This document shows positions 1 through 6,892 of a stretch of DNA of 11,374 bases, one piece after another (positions within the stretch are counted from its first letter, which is position 1; the number at the start of each line of letters is the position of its first letter). The stretch covers positions 1-11,374 of the forward strand of contig JADMKH010000019.1 of assembly GCA_018780025.1 (NCBI GenBank), written 5' to 3'. The translations under genes and the position numbers were made by a program. Below the pieces are notes generated by a model. It worked only from the letters and a program-made list of their open reading frames with translations, had not been told where the DNA came from and ran no database searches. This DNA comes from Thiobacillus sp. (GTDB taxonomy: Bacteria; Pseudomonadota; Gammaproteobacteria; Burkholderiales; Thiobacillaceae).

Positions 1-382
1 AGCGCAGGAAGCGGTAGGTCCAGGCGAGCGGCATGCCGGTGCGGGCTTTGACGTACTCGGGAAAGCGGGTGTGATAGGCGGTGGTGAAAGGCAGGTCATT
101 GCGGATTGCGTAGCGGCGCGCGGCCAGGCCCAGCGGCCCTTCGGTGGCGATGTGCAGTGCGTGCGGCGAGTATTCGCGGATGCGTTGCTGGGCTGCGTTG
201 CCGGCCAGCACCGACAGGCGGATGTCCGGATAGGTGGGGCAAGGCACTGTGCGAAATTCAACGGGGGAGAGGATGTCCACCTCATGGCCCATGGCCTGCA
301 TTTCGCGGCGGGTGGTGGTGAGCGTGCGCACCACGCCGTTGACTTGCGGCGACCAGGCGTCGGTCACGATCATGACTTTCAT
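1..382 (-). CDS. agt: GT4-family glycosyltransferase, Agt-like (partial, N-terminal 127 residues)
   Basis: Predicted cytoplasmic or membrane-associated retaining glycosyltransferase. In the Agt family it transfers a sugar (glucose or glucuronate) from a nucleotide sugar to diacylglycerol, giving phosphorus-free glycolipids. Only the N-terminal GT-B Rossmann half is visible; the 3' part lies beyond the left edge. It starts MKVMIVTDAWSPQVNGVVR, the typical GT4 opening, followed by a glycine-histidine pair (MGHEVDILSP), an RTVPCPTYPDIRLS stretch, HIATEGPLGLAARR and TAYHTRFPEYVKAR. The last two blocks resemble the diacylglycerol glycosyltransferases of alphaproteobacteria as I remember them. The start is fixed by a 4-bp ATGA overlap with the upstream phosphoesterase gene, preceded by GGAGACACC as Shine-Dalgarno, so the two are translationally coupled. 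The acceptor is inferred from the partner gene. A mannosyltransferase of the same fold (MgtA/PimB type) is the main alternative. Confidence 0.8.
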   Translation of the reverse strand, partial: MKVMIVTDAWSPQVNGVVRTLTTTRREMQAMGHEVDILSPVEFRTVPCPTYPDIRLSVLAGNAAQQRIREYSPHALHIATEGPLGLAARRYAIRNDLPFTTAYHTRFPEYVKARTGMPLAWTYRFLR

Positions 383-1296
383 GGTGTCTCCATTACGGTT
401 GCTTTGCGGGGAGCGCTGGATTTGTCCAGGCAGTGGGGCCAGTGGATGATTTCGAGCATGCCGTCTGCGGTTTCTGCAAGCGCGGTCAGGCTTTCCACCC
501 AGTCGCCGTCGTTGCAGTACAACAGGCCATCGATGGTGCGGATTTCCGCCTTGTGGATGTGGCCGCAGATGACGCCGTCGCAGTTGCGCCGGCGCGCTTC
601 GTCGGTCATCACTTTTTCGAACGCGGTGATGAAGCTGACCGCATTCTTGACCTTGTGCTTGATGTATTGCGACAGCGACCAGTAAGGGTAGCCCATGCGC
701 GTGCGCATGCCGTTGAACCAGCGGTTCAGTGCGAGGATCAGGGTGTAGCCATAATCGCCAAGATAGGCCAGCCAGCGCGCGTGCTGCATCACGCCGTCGA
801 AGAGGTCGCCGTGGGTGACCAGGAAACGCCGGCCGTCGGCGGTGACGTGGATTACCTCGTCGGCTACCTCGATGTCGCCAAACGCCAGGCCCATGAACTG
901 CCGCGCCATTGAATCGTGATTACCGGGCACGTAAATCACCCGCGTGCCCTTGCGCGCCTTGCGCAGGAGTTTTTGCACCACGTCGTTGTGCGACTGCGGC
1001 CAGTACCAGCCGCGGCGCAATTGCCAGCCGTCGATGATGTCGCCGACCAGATACAGCGTGTCGGATTCGTTGTGCTTCAGAAAATCGATCAGATAACGGG
1101 CCTGACAGCCGGCCGTGCCGAGGTGGATGTCGGAAATCCACAGCGTGCGGTAGTGGCGGGGCGGGTGCGTTGAAACGGTAGGGAAATCAGGGGTTGGGCA
1201 GTCGGCCTGTCCGGAAGACCAGAAAGTGGCGCCAGAGGGCTGCTGGGAGGGGCCATCCGGGTGTGTATGGAACAGATTGGTGACGCGATTCAACAT
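379..1296 (-). CDS. plcP: PlcP-like phospholipase C (calcineurin-fold metallophosphoesterase, LpxH-related)
   Basis: 305-residue binuclear-metal phosphoesterase. All metal-site blocks are present in order: SDIHLG (D55, H57), VGDIIDGW (D86), PGNHD (N127, H128), THGDLFDG (H162) and GHIHKAEI (H246, H248). The family is usually annotated as UDP-2,3-diacylglucosamine diphosphatase (LpxH). The WYWPQSHNDVVQKLLRKARK stretch (about 97-116), the longer C-terminal half and the operon partner fit PlcP instead. PlcP is the phosphate-starvation phospholipase C that removes phospholipid head groups and leaves diacylglycerol. The stop overlaps the downstream glycosyltransferase start by ATGA, so the product of one enzyme would feed the other. 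A Pho-box-like array lies 23-51 bp upstream of the start. The ATG used is the only in-frame ATG before the catalytic core, but it gives a poorly conserved-looking extension of about 50 residues and lacks a clear Shine-Dalgarno. True LpxH activity cannot be excluded from sequence alone. Confidence 0.85.
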   Translation of the reverse strand: MLNRVTNLFHTHPDGPSQQPSGATFWSSGQADCPTPDFPTVSTHPPRHYRTLWISDIHLGTAGCQARYLIDFLKHNESDTLYLVGDIIDGWQLRRGWYWPQSHNDVVQKLLRKARKGTRVIYVPGNHDSMARQFMGLAFGDIEVADEVIHVTADGRRFLVTHGDLFDGVMQHARWLAYLGDYGYTLILALNRWFNGMRTRMGYPYWSLSQYIKHKVKNAVSFITAFEKVMTDEARRRNCDGVICGHIHKAEIRTIDGLLYCNDGDWVESLTALAETADGMLEIIHWPHCLDKSSAPRKATVMETP

Positions 1297-1318
1297 GCCG
1301 CAATCTGGCCACGGGCAA

Positions 1319-1347
1319 GTGACAGTGGCGTGGCATTTGAGTGAAGC
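1319..1347 (-). promoter_or_regulatory. Candidate Pho box (PhoB site), three 11-bp units upstream of plcP
   Basis: Read on the minus strand, three heptamers sit in an exact 11-bp register: GCTTCAC, ATGCCAC and CTGTCAC, separated by the 4-base spacers TCAA and GCCA. The PhoB half-site consensus is CTGTCAT/C followed by four A/T-rich bases. The three units match it at 4, 5 and 7 of 7 positions when a final C is accepted. The array ends 22 bp before the plcP ATG, where a Pho box replaces the -35 element in PhoB-activated promoters. No good -10 hexamer is seen between it and the ATG (CAGATT is the nearest). The first half-sites are weak and the spacers are GC-rich for a PhoB site. The call rests partly on the predicted function of the gene behind it. 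Confidence 0.4.
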
Positions 1348-1431
1348 TTTATTGACGGCTCTCGCGCTTGCTGCATTGGGCGCTGCCTTCCCGGCAGGCC
1401 TGGGAGGATTCAGCCCACAACCTTGTAGCCG

Positions 1432-1462
1432 AATAAAATACGGGGACCGAAGTCCCCGTATT
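1432..1462 (-). terminator. Rho-independent terminator of the ompA-like gene, UUCG tetraloop
   Basis: Read on the minus strand, an 11-bp perfect stem AATACGGGGAC / GTCCCCGTATT closes the loop TTCG. This gives the very stable C(UUCG)G tetraloop. It is followed by TTTATTC as the U-rich tail. It lies 22 bp after the stop of the ompA-like gene and separates that gene from plcP-agt. On the plus strand the loop is CGAA and the tail is poor in T, and no gene reads in from that side. Confidence 0.85.
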
Positions 1463-1484
1463 GTCTTGATTTGAAACGTGTTGA

Positions 1485-2270
1485 TTAACGATACTGGATC
1501 AGTTCGACGCGACGGTTTTTGAAGCGTCCTTCATCCGTATTGTTGTCGGCAACCGGCTGCGATTCGCCATATCCTTTGGCGGTCAGGCGATCGGCTGAAA
1601 TGCCTTTGCTGATCAGGTAGGTGCGTACCGCTGCGGCACGGTGCTGGGACAAATGCAGGTTGTATTTGTCGCTGCCCCGGTTATCGGTGTGACCCGCAAT
1701 TTCCACGTCGACATCGCCCCACTTTTTCAAGTCTTCGGCATTCTGGTCAATGATCGCGAGGTCTTCCTGCCGCAGGGTGGCCTTGTCGTAATCAAAGTTC
1801 ACGCCCTCAAGCACCAGTTTTCTCGGCAAGGGTGCGGGTTCTGCTGCGGGCACAGGCGCCGGCTTGGGTGCAGCTTCGGTCACCGCGGCAAGCGGGCAGC
1901 CATCCGCCGTTTTGGCATAGACATCGGGGCACTTGTCATCACCGTCCACAATGCCGTCGCCGTCGCGGTCGAGTTCGCAGCCGTCTGCATTCACCTTGCG
2001 GCCAGCAGGCGTGTTGGGGCATTTGTCTTTGCTGTCGACGACGCCATCGCCATCGCTGTCAGCTTCTTTGGGTTCCTTGCAGGGGGTGCCTGCTAGTGGC
2101 TGGCCGGGACAGCCGATTGTTTTGTTCAGTTCATAACCGATTGTTTTTCCCGTTGGGCTGGCGGCATTGGAGGGGTCGTAAAATTTTCCTTCAGCGGCTT
2201 GCGCGCTTATCGCGCCGGCAGAAATCAGGGTTGCGGTAAGAATGCTTAAAAGCAGGGGCGTTGTACGCAT
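1485..2270 (-). CDS. OmpA-family protein with TSP3 calcium-type repeats, no beta-barrel
   Basis: 261-residue exported protein that probably anchors to peptidoglycan. It has a Sec signal peptide of about 25 residues (hydrophobic LLLSILTATLISAG, AQA|AEG cleavage, no lipobox cysteine). A short N-terminal segment with two cysteines (CPGQPLAGTPC) follows. Next come two thrombospondin type-3 style repeats (DSDGDGVVDSKDKCP and DRDGDGIVDGDDKCP, about residues 70-120), a Pro/Ala linker (APKPAPVPAAEPAP) and a C-terminal OmpA domain from about 150. The OmpA domain shows FDYDKATLR, AGHTDNRGSDKYN (peptidoglycan-contact Asp), LSQHRAAAVRTYL and GRFKNRRVEL. There is no room for the N-terminal eight-stranded barrel of classical OmpA/OprF, so it is probably periplasmic and wall-bound. 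AAAAGGA lies 9 bp before the ATG as Shine-Dalgarno. It is probably monocistronic, since its own terminator follows. Confidence 0.9.
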   Translation of the reverse strand: MRTTPLLLSILTATLISAGAISAQAAEGKFYDPSNAASPTGKTIGYELNKTIGCPGQPLAGTPCKEPKEADSDGDGVVDSKDKCPNTPAGRKVNADGCELDRDGDGIVDGDDKCPDVYAKTADGCPLAAVTEAAPKPAPVPAAEPAPLPRKLVLEGVNFDYDKATLRQEDLAIIDQNAEDLKKWGDVDVEIAGHTDNRGSDKYNLHLSQHRAAAVRTYLISKGISADRLTAKGYGESQPVADNNTDEGRFKNRRVELIQYR

Positions 2271-2283
2271 GTTGAGTGTCCTT

Positions 2284-2325
2284 TTTATGAAATTTCAAGT
2301 AAAACCTTATGTCCTGCCAAGAGAG
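2284..2325 (-). promoter_or_regulatory. Weak promoter candidate within the 194-bp leader of the ompA-like gene
   Basis: The 2271-2464 interval is clearly more AT-rich than the flanking genes and holds no convincing gene. Reading towards the ompA-like gene, TTGGCA (5 of 6 to the -35 consensus) is followed after 17 bp by TGAAAT (4 of 6 to the -10). A second possibility overlaps it: CTGACG with CATAAG at 16-bp spacing. Neither is strong, and I cannot choose between them. No terminator for ppk is visible in this interval, so some read-through from ppk is possible. Confidence 0.25.
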
Positions 2326-2464
2326 TTCGTCAGCACGATCGACCAAGAATATGAAAAAGCGCGGACGGGTTCTGTGCGTTGACGTACATAACGACACATT
2401 TTTTGAAATCAGACCGAATCCGATCAAAGCGGCCGGAAGCGGTTATCTCCGTCTCTGATGAATT

Positions 2465-4522
2465 CTAGGTTAACAAACCCAGCAGCTCAACCTGTGCGCT
2501 GTAACGCTTGGCACGGCGGGGCTTGCGGCAACGATAGCTGCCGTCCGGCTGCATTTCCCAGGCCTGCACGTTGTCGCGCAGATAGGGTTTCAAGCCTTCG
2601 GCAATCACGCGTTTTTTCAGCTTGGGATTGAGTATCGGGAACCCGGTTTCGATGCGGCGGAAGAAGTTGCGGTCCATCCAGTCGGCACTCGATAGAACCA
2701 CCCGCTCGTCGCCGTCGTTGCGGAAATAGAAAATCCGGCTGTGTTCGAGGAAGCGTCCCACCACCGAACGCACTCGTATATTGTCCGACAGGCCGGCGAT
2801 TCCGGGGCGCAGTGCACATACGCTGCGGACGATGAGATCGATTTTGACGCCTGCCTGCGAGGCGGCATACAGCGCGGCGATGACCTGCGGTTCCAGCAGC
2901 GCGTTCATCTTGGCGACGATGACGGCGCGCTTGCCGGCGGCGGCCAGCCCGGCTTCATGGTTGATTGCGGCGATGACTTCGCTGTGCAGGGTGAACGGCG
3001 ATTGCCACAGGCGCTTGAGTTTGCCGGCCTTGCCCAGCCCGGTGATCTGGGTGAACAGGCTGTTGACGTCGGCGGTGATGGCTTCGTCGGCGGTCAGCAG
3101 GCCAAAGTCGGTATACAGGCGCGCGGTGCGGGCGTGGTAGTTGCCCGTGCCAAGGTGAGCGTAGCGGCGCAGCACGCCATCTTCGCGGCGAATGACCAGC
3201 GCCAGTTTGGCATGCGTTTTGTGGCCGACCACGCCATAGACGACATGTGCGCCAACCTCTTCCAGTTTGGCAGCCCAGTTGATGTTGGCCTCTTCGTCAA
3301 AGCGCGCCAGCAGTTCGACCACCACGGTGACTTCCTTGCCCGATTGCGCGGCCTGGATCAGCGCCATCATCAGCTTGGAATCTGTGCCGGTGCGGTAAAC
3401 CGTCTGGCGTATGGCGAGCACATTGGGGTCGGCGGCGGCCTGCTCAATGAAATCGATCACCGGCTGAAACGATTCAAATGGGTGATGCAGCAGAATGTCG
3501 TTCTTGCGGATATGCGCAAAGATGTCGTCCTGCTGGGCCAGGCGTTCTGGCAGCGCGGGAATGAAAGGGGGGAACTTCAGTTCGGGCCGGTCGACCCAGT
3601 CGGGCACCTGCATCAACCGCACCAGATTGACCGGCCCTTGCTCCTGATAGAGATCGTCCGTACCGAGGTTGAACTGTTCCAGCAGAAAGGCGGCCATCGA
3701 AGGCGAGCAGTTGTCGGCCACTTCCAGTCGCACGGCCGCACCGAAGTTCCGCTGCGGCAGTTCGCCCTGCAGGGCCTGGCGCAGGTTCTTGGTTTCTTCA
3801 TCGTCCACAAACAGGTCGGAGTTGCGGGTGACGCGAAACTGGTAACAGCCTTCCACTTTCATCCCGGCAAAGAGTGCGTCGACATGCGCATGCAGGATCG
3901 ACGACAGGAATACGAAGCCGTACTCGCAGCCGGCGATGTCTTCCGGCATACGGATTACACGGGGCAGCGCACGCGGTGCCTGCACCACGGCCGCACCGGA
4001 ATTGCGGCCGAAGGCATCGCGCCCGGACAACTCGACCGCAAAGTTCAGGCTCTTGTTCAATACGCGCGGGAAGGGGTGCGAGGGATCCAGTCCCACCGGC
4101 GTCAGCACCGGCATCAGCTCGCGGAAAAAATAGTCCCGAATCCAGGCCGCCTGCGTTTCGTTCCAATGGGTGCGGCGAAAAAAGTGGATATCGTGTTCGG
4201 CCAGGGCGGGAATGATTTCGTTGTTGAACAGGGCGTACTGTTTGGCGACCAAGGCATGGGCCATGTCTGATACGGCGCGATACTGCTGCCGCGCAGTCAT
4301 GCCGTCGGCCGAACGCTGGGTGGACTTGGCGAGAATCTGTACTTTGAGGCCAGCAACCCGAACCTCGAAAAACTCATCCATGTTGCTGGAAAAAATGCAC
4401 AGAAACTTGAGCCGTTCAAGCAGGGGAATGCTGGGATCGTCAGCCTGCGCCAGCACGCGTTGCTGAAAGGCGAGGGTGCCGAGTTCACGGTTGATGAGGG
4501 TTTCAGGGCTGGGCAGGTTCAT
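2465..4522 (-). CDS. ppk: Polyphosphate kinase 1
   Basis: 685 residues, full length for PPK1 (E. coli 688). It reversibly transfers the gamma phosphate of ATP onto inorganic polyphosphate through a phosphohistidine, at the membrane or cytoplasm. The domain order is visible. The N domain opens with INRELGTLAFQQRVL (10-24) and contains SSNMDEFFEVRVAG. The head domain contains TPVGLDPSHPFP. The C1 domain has IRQTVYRTGTDSK (about 371-383) and the phosphorylated histidine in GHKTHAKL (H437), followed by AHLGTGNYHARTARLYTDF. The C2 domain has the second histidine in LEHSRIFYF (H594) and SSADWMDRN. No key residue is missing. The start is certain because the first conserved block begins nine residues in, yet there is no Shine-Dalgarno and TATAAC ends 5 bp before the ATG. 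The gene is divergent from a CYTH-CHAD gene, a polyphosphate-related partner. Confidence 0.97.
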   Translation of the reverse strand: MNLPSPETLINRELGTLAFQQRVLAQADDPSIPLLERLKFLCIFSSNMDEFFEVRVAGLKVQILAKSTQRSADGMTARQQYRAVSDMAHALVAKQYALFNNEIIPALAEHDIHFFRRTHWNETQAAWIRDYFFRELMPVLTPVGLDPSHPFPRVLNKSLNFAVELSGRDAFGRNSGAAVVQAPRALPRVIRMPEDIAGCEYGFVFLSSILHAHVDALFAGMKVEGCYQFRVTRNSDLFVDDEETKNLRQALQGELPQRNFGAAVRLEVADNCSPSMAAFLLEQFNLGTDDLYQEQGPVNLVRLMQVPDWVDRPELKFPPFIPALPERLAQQDDIFAHIRKNDILLHHPFESFQPVIDFIEQAAADPNVLAIRQTVYRTGTDSKLMMALIQAAQSGKEVTVVVELLARFDEEANINWAAKLEEVGAHVVYGVVGHKTHAKLALVIRREDGVLRRYAHLGTGNYHARTARLYTDFGLLTADEAITADVNSLFTQITGLGKAGKLKRLWQSPFTLHSEVIAAINHEAGLAAAGKRAVIVAKMNALLEPQVIAALYAASQAGVKIDLIVRSVCALRPGIAGLSDNIRVRSVVGRFLEHSRIFYFRNDGDERVVLSSADWMDRNFFRRIETGFPILNPKLKKRVIAEGLKPYLRDNVQAWEMQPDGSYRCRKPRRAKRYSAQVELLGLLT

Positions 4523-4527
4523 AATTT

Positions 4528-4533
4528 GTTATA
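4528..4533 (-). promoter_or_regulatory. Candidate -10 element (TATAAC) immediately upstream of ppk
   Basis: On the minus strand TATAAC (5 of 6 to TATAAT) ends only 5 bp before the ppk ATG. Transcription would then start at or next to the initiation codon, giving a leaderless mRNA. This fits the absence of a Shine-Dalgarno. No recognisable -35 is present at 16-18 bp spacing, so activation by a bound regulator would be needed, or the match is fortuitous. Confidence 0.3.
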
Positions 4534-4540
4534 AAGAGTG

Positions 4541-4560
4541 AGCCTCAATGATAAGCCTCA
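4541..4560. repeat. Short direct repeat AGCCTCA in the ppk / CYTH-CHAD divergent spacer
   Basis: AGCCTCA occurs twice, at 4541-4547 and 4554-4560, with a 13-bp period, inside the 63-bp region between the divergent ppk and CYTH-CHAD genes. It may be a pair of half-sites for a regulator of both genes. It does not fit an 11-bp Pho-box spacing, and chance is a real alternative for a 7-bp match. Confidence 0.35.
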
Positions 4561-4585
4561 GTTTAATTCAGGACATGTCAATTAA

Positions 4586-6097
4586 ATGACCAAGCCGACG
4601 ATGACACCCCCCAACCCGGTTGAAATCGAACTCAAGCTGGCATTGCCGCCCGATCAGGTCGCCTGGTTTATGAAGTTGATTGCGCGCCGCCGCTGCGTGC
4701 CGGTGCAGCAGAATCTCATGACCCGGTATTACGATACGCCGGATTTTGCATTGAGCGCGCAAGGCATCGCGCTCAGGGTGCGGAAAGTCGGACGGCGCTG
4801 GCTGCAAACGCTGAAAACCGAAGGCGAGCGGCAGGGCGGACTCTCGCGGCGCGCCGAATATGAAATGGCGGTACCCAACAACAAGCCGGATTGGAGCCGT
4901 TTCCCGGCAGCGGCCCAGGCGTTGGTGCCGGCTGCCTTGCGCGCGAAGTTGATACCGGTGTTCGAGACGCAGTTTACCCGCACCGCCTGGCTGGTCGGCA
5001 GTCGTGGCAAGGCAAAAATCGAGGTGGCGCTGGATGTGGGCGAGGTGCGTGCGGGTAAACGCAGGCAGCCGATCTGCGAGATCGAGCTCGAACTCAAGGC
5101 GGGCAAACCGGACGCGCTGTTTGTGCTGGCAGCGGGATGGGCCAGGCAGCTGGATTGCCTGCCGCTGGATGTGAGCAAGGCCGAGCGCGGGGTGAGGCTG
5201 GCGCGGGGTGACGCTGCAGCCCCCGCGAAATCCGCACCGATTGCTTTGCGCGACGACATGCGCGTGGAGGAGGGCCTTGCCGCGATCATTCAGTCCTGTC
5301 TTGCGCAGTTTCAGTCTAATCTGCCAGGCGTTCTGGCATCCGCTGATATTGAGTATGTACACCAGGCGCGGGTGGCGCTACGGCGGTTGCGCGCAACGCT
5401 GCACCTGATGCGCCGGGCGTGCGTATTGCCCGAAGCGCTGCTGGAGCCATTGCATGCGATGGTTGCTGCGCTTGGCCCGGCGCGCGACTGGGATGTGTTG
5501 TGCTGCGTAACCCTGCCGGCGATCGCGCCACATGATGCAGACGAGGATGCATGGCAAGCCGGGTTGAGCGTGCTGGAGGCCCGGCGTGCCGAGGTGCGTT
5601 CTGCGATGCGGGCCGAAATCTTGAACGCGCGTCCGGGTGGATGGCTGCTGGCGTTGCAGCGCTGGCTGATGCGGCAGGCGTGGCGCGATGATTTCGAGTC
5701 CCGGCGCAGGGTTCAGGTGTTGCCCTTGAACAAATGGGCTCGCCGAAAACTGCGCCAGGGCCATCAACTGATTACGCGCAAGGCGCGCGCCTATAAGAAG
5801 CTGAGTCCAGCTGAGCGCCATGCCCTGCGTATTGTCATCAAGCGTCAGCGTTACGCCGCTGAATTTTTTCAGGATTTGTTGATTGTTCGTTATGGGGCCC
5901 GGTATCAAGCGGCGCTGCAGGACATGCAGGAAAGTTCGGGCCGCAACAACGACTTTCGCGTGGCGAACCAACTGCTGAAACAAAGGGGTGCTGAATTGGG
6001 GTCGATGGGCAAATTTGCACGAGCCTGGCTGGCCCAATACCGCGTGGGTTCCGATAAAACAAGGCTGGAAAGGCAATTGAAAAATTTCGTAAAATGA
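4586..6097 (+). CDS. CYTH-CHAD protein, predicted inorganic triphosphatase with polyphosphate-binding domain (YgiF-like)
   Basis: 503 residues. The N-terminal CYTH domain (about 11-205) shows the signature E13-I-E15-L-K17, then TRYYDTPDFAL, LRVRK, TLKTEGE, RRAEYE, KIEVALDVGEV and CEIELELKAG. These are the acidic and basic tunnel residues that bind metal and triphosphate. The C-terminal CHAD domain (about 220-500) is helical and rich in Arg/His, with EYVHQARVALRRLRATLHLM (H259) and a second block IVIKRQRYAAEFFQDLL. CHAD domains bind polyphosphate, and E. coli YgiF with this architecture hydrolyses tripolyphosphate. A role in polyphosphate turnover or sensing is inferred from the domains and the divergent ppk. 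AGGA lies 12 bp before the chosen ATG, a rather long spacing. A second ATG five codons later is possible. The stop overlaps an ATG (ATGA at 6094), but the following regulator probably starts 96 bp later. Confidence 0.93.
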   Translation: MTKPTMTPPNPVEIELKLALPPDQVAWFMKLIARRRCVPVQQNLMTRYYDTPDFALSAQGIALRVRKVGRRWLQTLKTEGERQGGLSRRAEYEMAVPNNKPDWSRFPAAAQALVPAALRAKLIPVFETQFTRTAWLVGSRGKAKIEVALDVGEVRAGKRRQPICEIELELKAGKPDALFVLAAGWARQLDCLPLDVSKAERGVRLARGDAAAPAKSAPIALRDDMRVEEGLAAIIQSCLAQFQSNLPGVLASADIEYVHQARVALRRLRATLHLMRRACVLPEALLEPLHAMVAALGPARDWDVLCCVTLPAIAPHDADEDAWQAGLSVLEARRAEVRSAMRAEILNARPGGWLLALQRWLMRQAWRDDFESRRRVQVLPLNKWARRKLRQGHQLITRKARAYKKLSPAERHALRIVIKRQRYAAEFFQDLLIVRYGARYQAALQDMQESSGRNNDFRVANQLLKQRGAELGSMGKFARAWLAQYRVGSDKTRLERQLKNFVK

Positions 6098-6189
6098 GTG
6101 CCTTGCTGGTAGATTGCAACAGGGACGCTTTTGTTTCGCTACGCATATCTGGTTTTTTAATGGCATTGAATACCTCACAGTCCACCACC

Positions 6190-6873
6190 ATGAAAATTGC
6201 TTTTCTCGAAGACGACGAAATGTTTGCGGCCAACATTACATTATGGCTGGAGCAGGTGGGGCACAGCGTGACCTGGTTCCGTACTGGCCGCGAGTGCATC
6301 CGTGCGTTATCCGACGATCGCTATGACTTGTGCCTGTTTGACTGGATGCTGCCGGACATGTCAGGACCTGATGTCATGGCCAGCCTGAAATTGAAAGGCA
6401 CATTGCCGCCTGTCATTTTCTTGACGGGGCGTGACGCCGAAGAAGATGTGGTGCAGGTGATTCAGGCGGGTGCCGACGATTACATCGTCAAGCCGCCCTC
6501 GCGGAGCGTGTTGATTGCGCGTATCCATGCGGTGGCTCGCCGCTGTTCGGCCCAGTTACGTCCGGATCCAATGCAGGACTTTGGTTCTTTGCAGGTTGAT
6601 TTTGGAAACCGCAAGTTTGAATTGAACGGCGAGTCAATCAAGCTGACCGAAAAAGAAACGGAGCTCGCGCTCCATTTCTTCGGTCGCGTGGGAATGCTCC
6701 TGCCACGTGGGCACCTGATCCAGGTTGTGTGGGGCTCCAGCCCCGACATCGATACCCGCACCGTGGATGTGCATGTCCGCCATCTGCGCAGCAAGCTGAA
6801 ACTGGTTCCGGAATGCGGCTGGCGGCTTACCTCCGTGTACCGTCAAGGCTATCGGCTGGAACAAGTGGAATGA
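6190..6873 (+). CDS. OmpR/PhoB-family response regulator, orphan
   Basis: 227 residues from the chosen start. The receiver domain (1-118) has the acidic pair D8-D9 (FLEDDE), phosphoacceptor D51 (LFDWMLPDMSG), T79 (FLTGRD) and K101 (DYIVKPP), so all phosphorylation residues are present. The C-terminal winged helix (about 130-227) has KLTEKETELALHFF, the recognition helix in IDTRTVDVHVRHLRSKL and the wing GWRLTSVYRQGYRLE, so it is a DNA-binding transcription factor. No histidine kinase is in the window. In-frame ATGs also exist at 6094 (overlapping the preceding stop) and 6160. The extra 32 residues use rare codons (AGG, CTA, ATA, TTA) and look non-coding, while MKIAFLEDDE is the normal family start. 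None of the three has a good Shine-Dalgarno. It sits between a polyphosphate-binding protein and SixA, a phosphohistidine phosphatase. The targets are unknown. Confidence 0.92.
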   Translation: MKIAFLEDDEMFAANITLWLEQVGHSVTWFRTGRECIRALSDDRYDLCLFDWMLPDMSGPDVMASLKLKGTLPPVIFLTGRDAEEDVVQVIQAGADDYIVKPPSRSVLIARIHAVARRCSAQLRPDPMQDFGSLQVDFGNRKFELNGESIKLTEKETELALHFFGRVGMLLPRGHLIQVVWGSSPDIDTRTVDVHVRHLRSKLKLVPECGWRLTSVYRQGYRLEQVE

Positions 6874-6892
6874 GTTTCGGACCGCCTCCAGG

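Noticed and set aside
433..1173. Plus-strand frames opposite the phosphoesterase
   Set aside because: The phosphoesterase on the other strand has every metal-binding motif. These frames show Val/Ala/His-rich shadow composition.
1383..1397. CTGCC/GGCAG inverted repeat near the terminator
   Set aside because: The stem is only 5 bp and has no T-tract. The neighbouring 11-bp UUCG hairpin is the real terminator.
1226..1474. 82-codon plus-strand frame across the plcP upstream region and terminator
   Set aside because: It runs through the terminator stem and the start of plcP, has no Shine-Dalgarno, and its Ala/Leu-rich middle is not convincing.
2191..2427. 78-codon minus-strand frame in the ompA leader
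   Set aside because: It overlaps the well-supported signal peptide region of the ompA-like gene in another frame and has no family resemblance.
2741..4270. 509-codon open frame on the plus strand opposite ppk
   Set aside because: It lies wholly antisense to a full-length, motif-complete PPK1. Its composition (many His, Arg, Gln, Gly) is the usual mirror of a high-GC gene, with no recognisable domain.
4575..4591. ATGTCAA-type Pho half-site before the CYTH-CHAD gene
   Set aside because: Only one half-site matches. The units 11 bp on either side do not, so there is no support for a Pho box.
4568..6178. Long minus-strand frames opposite the CYTH-CHAD gene
   Set aside because: They are antisense to clear CYTH and CHAD motifs and have a low-complexity basic composition typical of GC-rich shadow frames.
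6094..6189. Extended N-terminus of the response regulator from the ATGA overlap
   Set aside because: The 32 added residues use rare codons and do not resemble a receiver domain. MKIAFLEDDE is the normal beginning. Kept as an alternative only.
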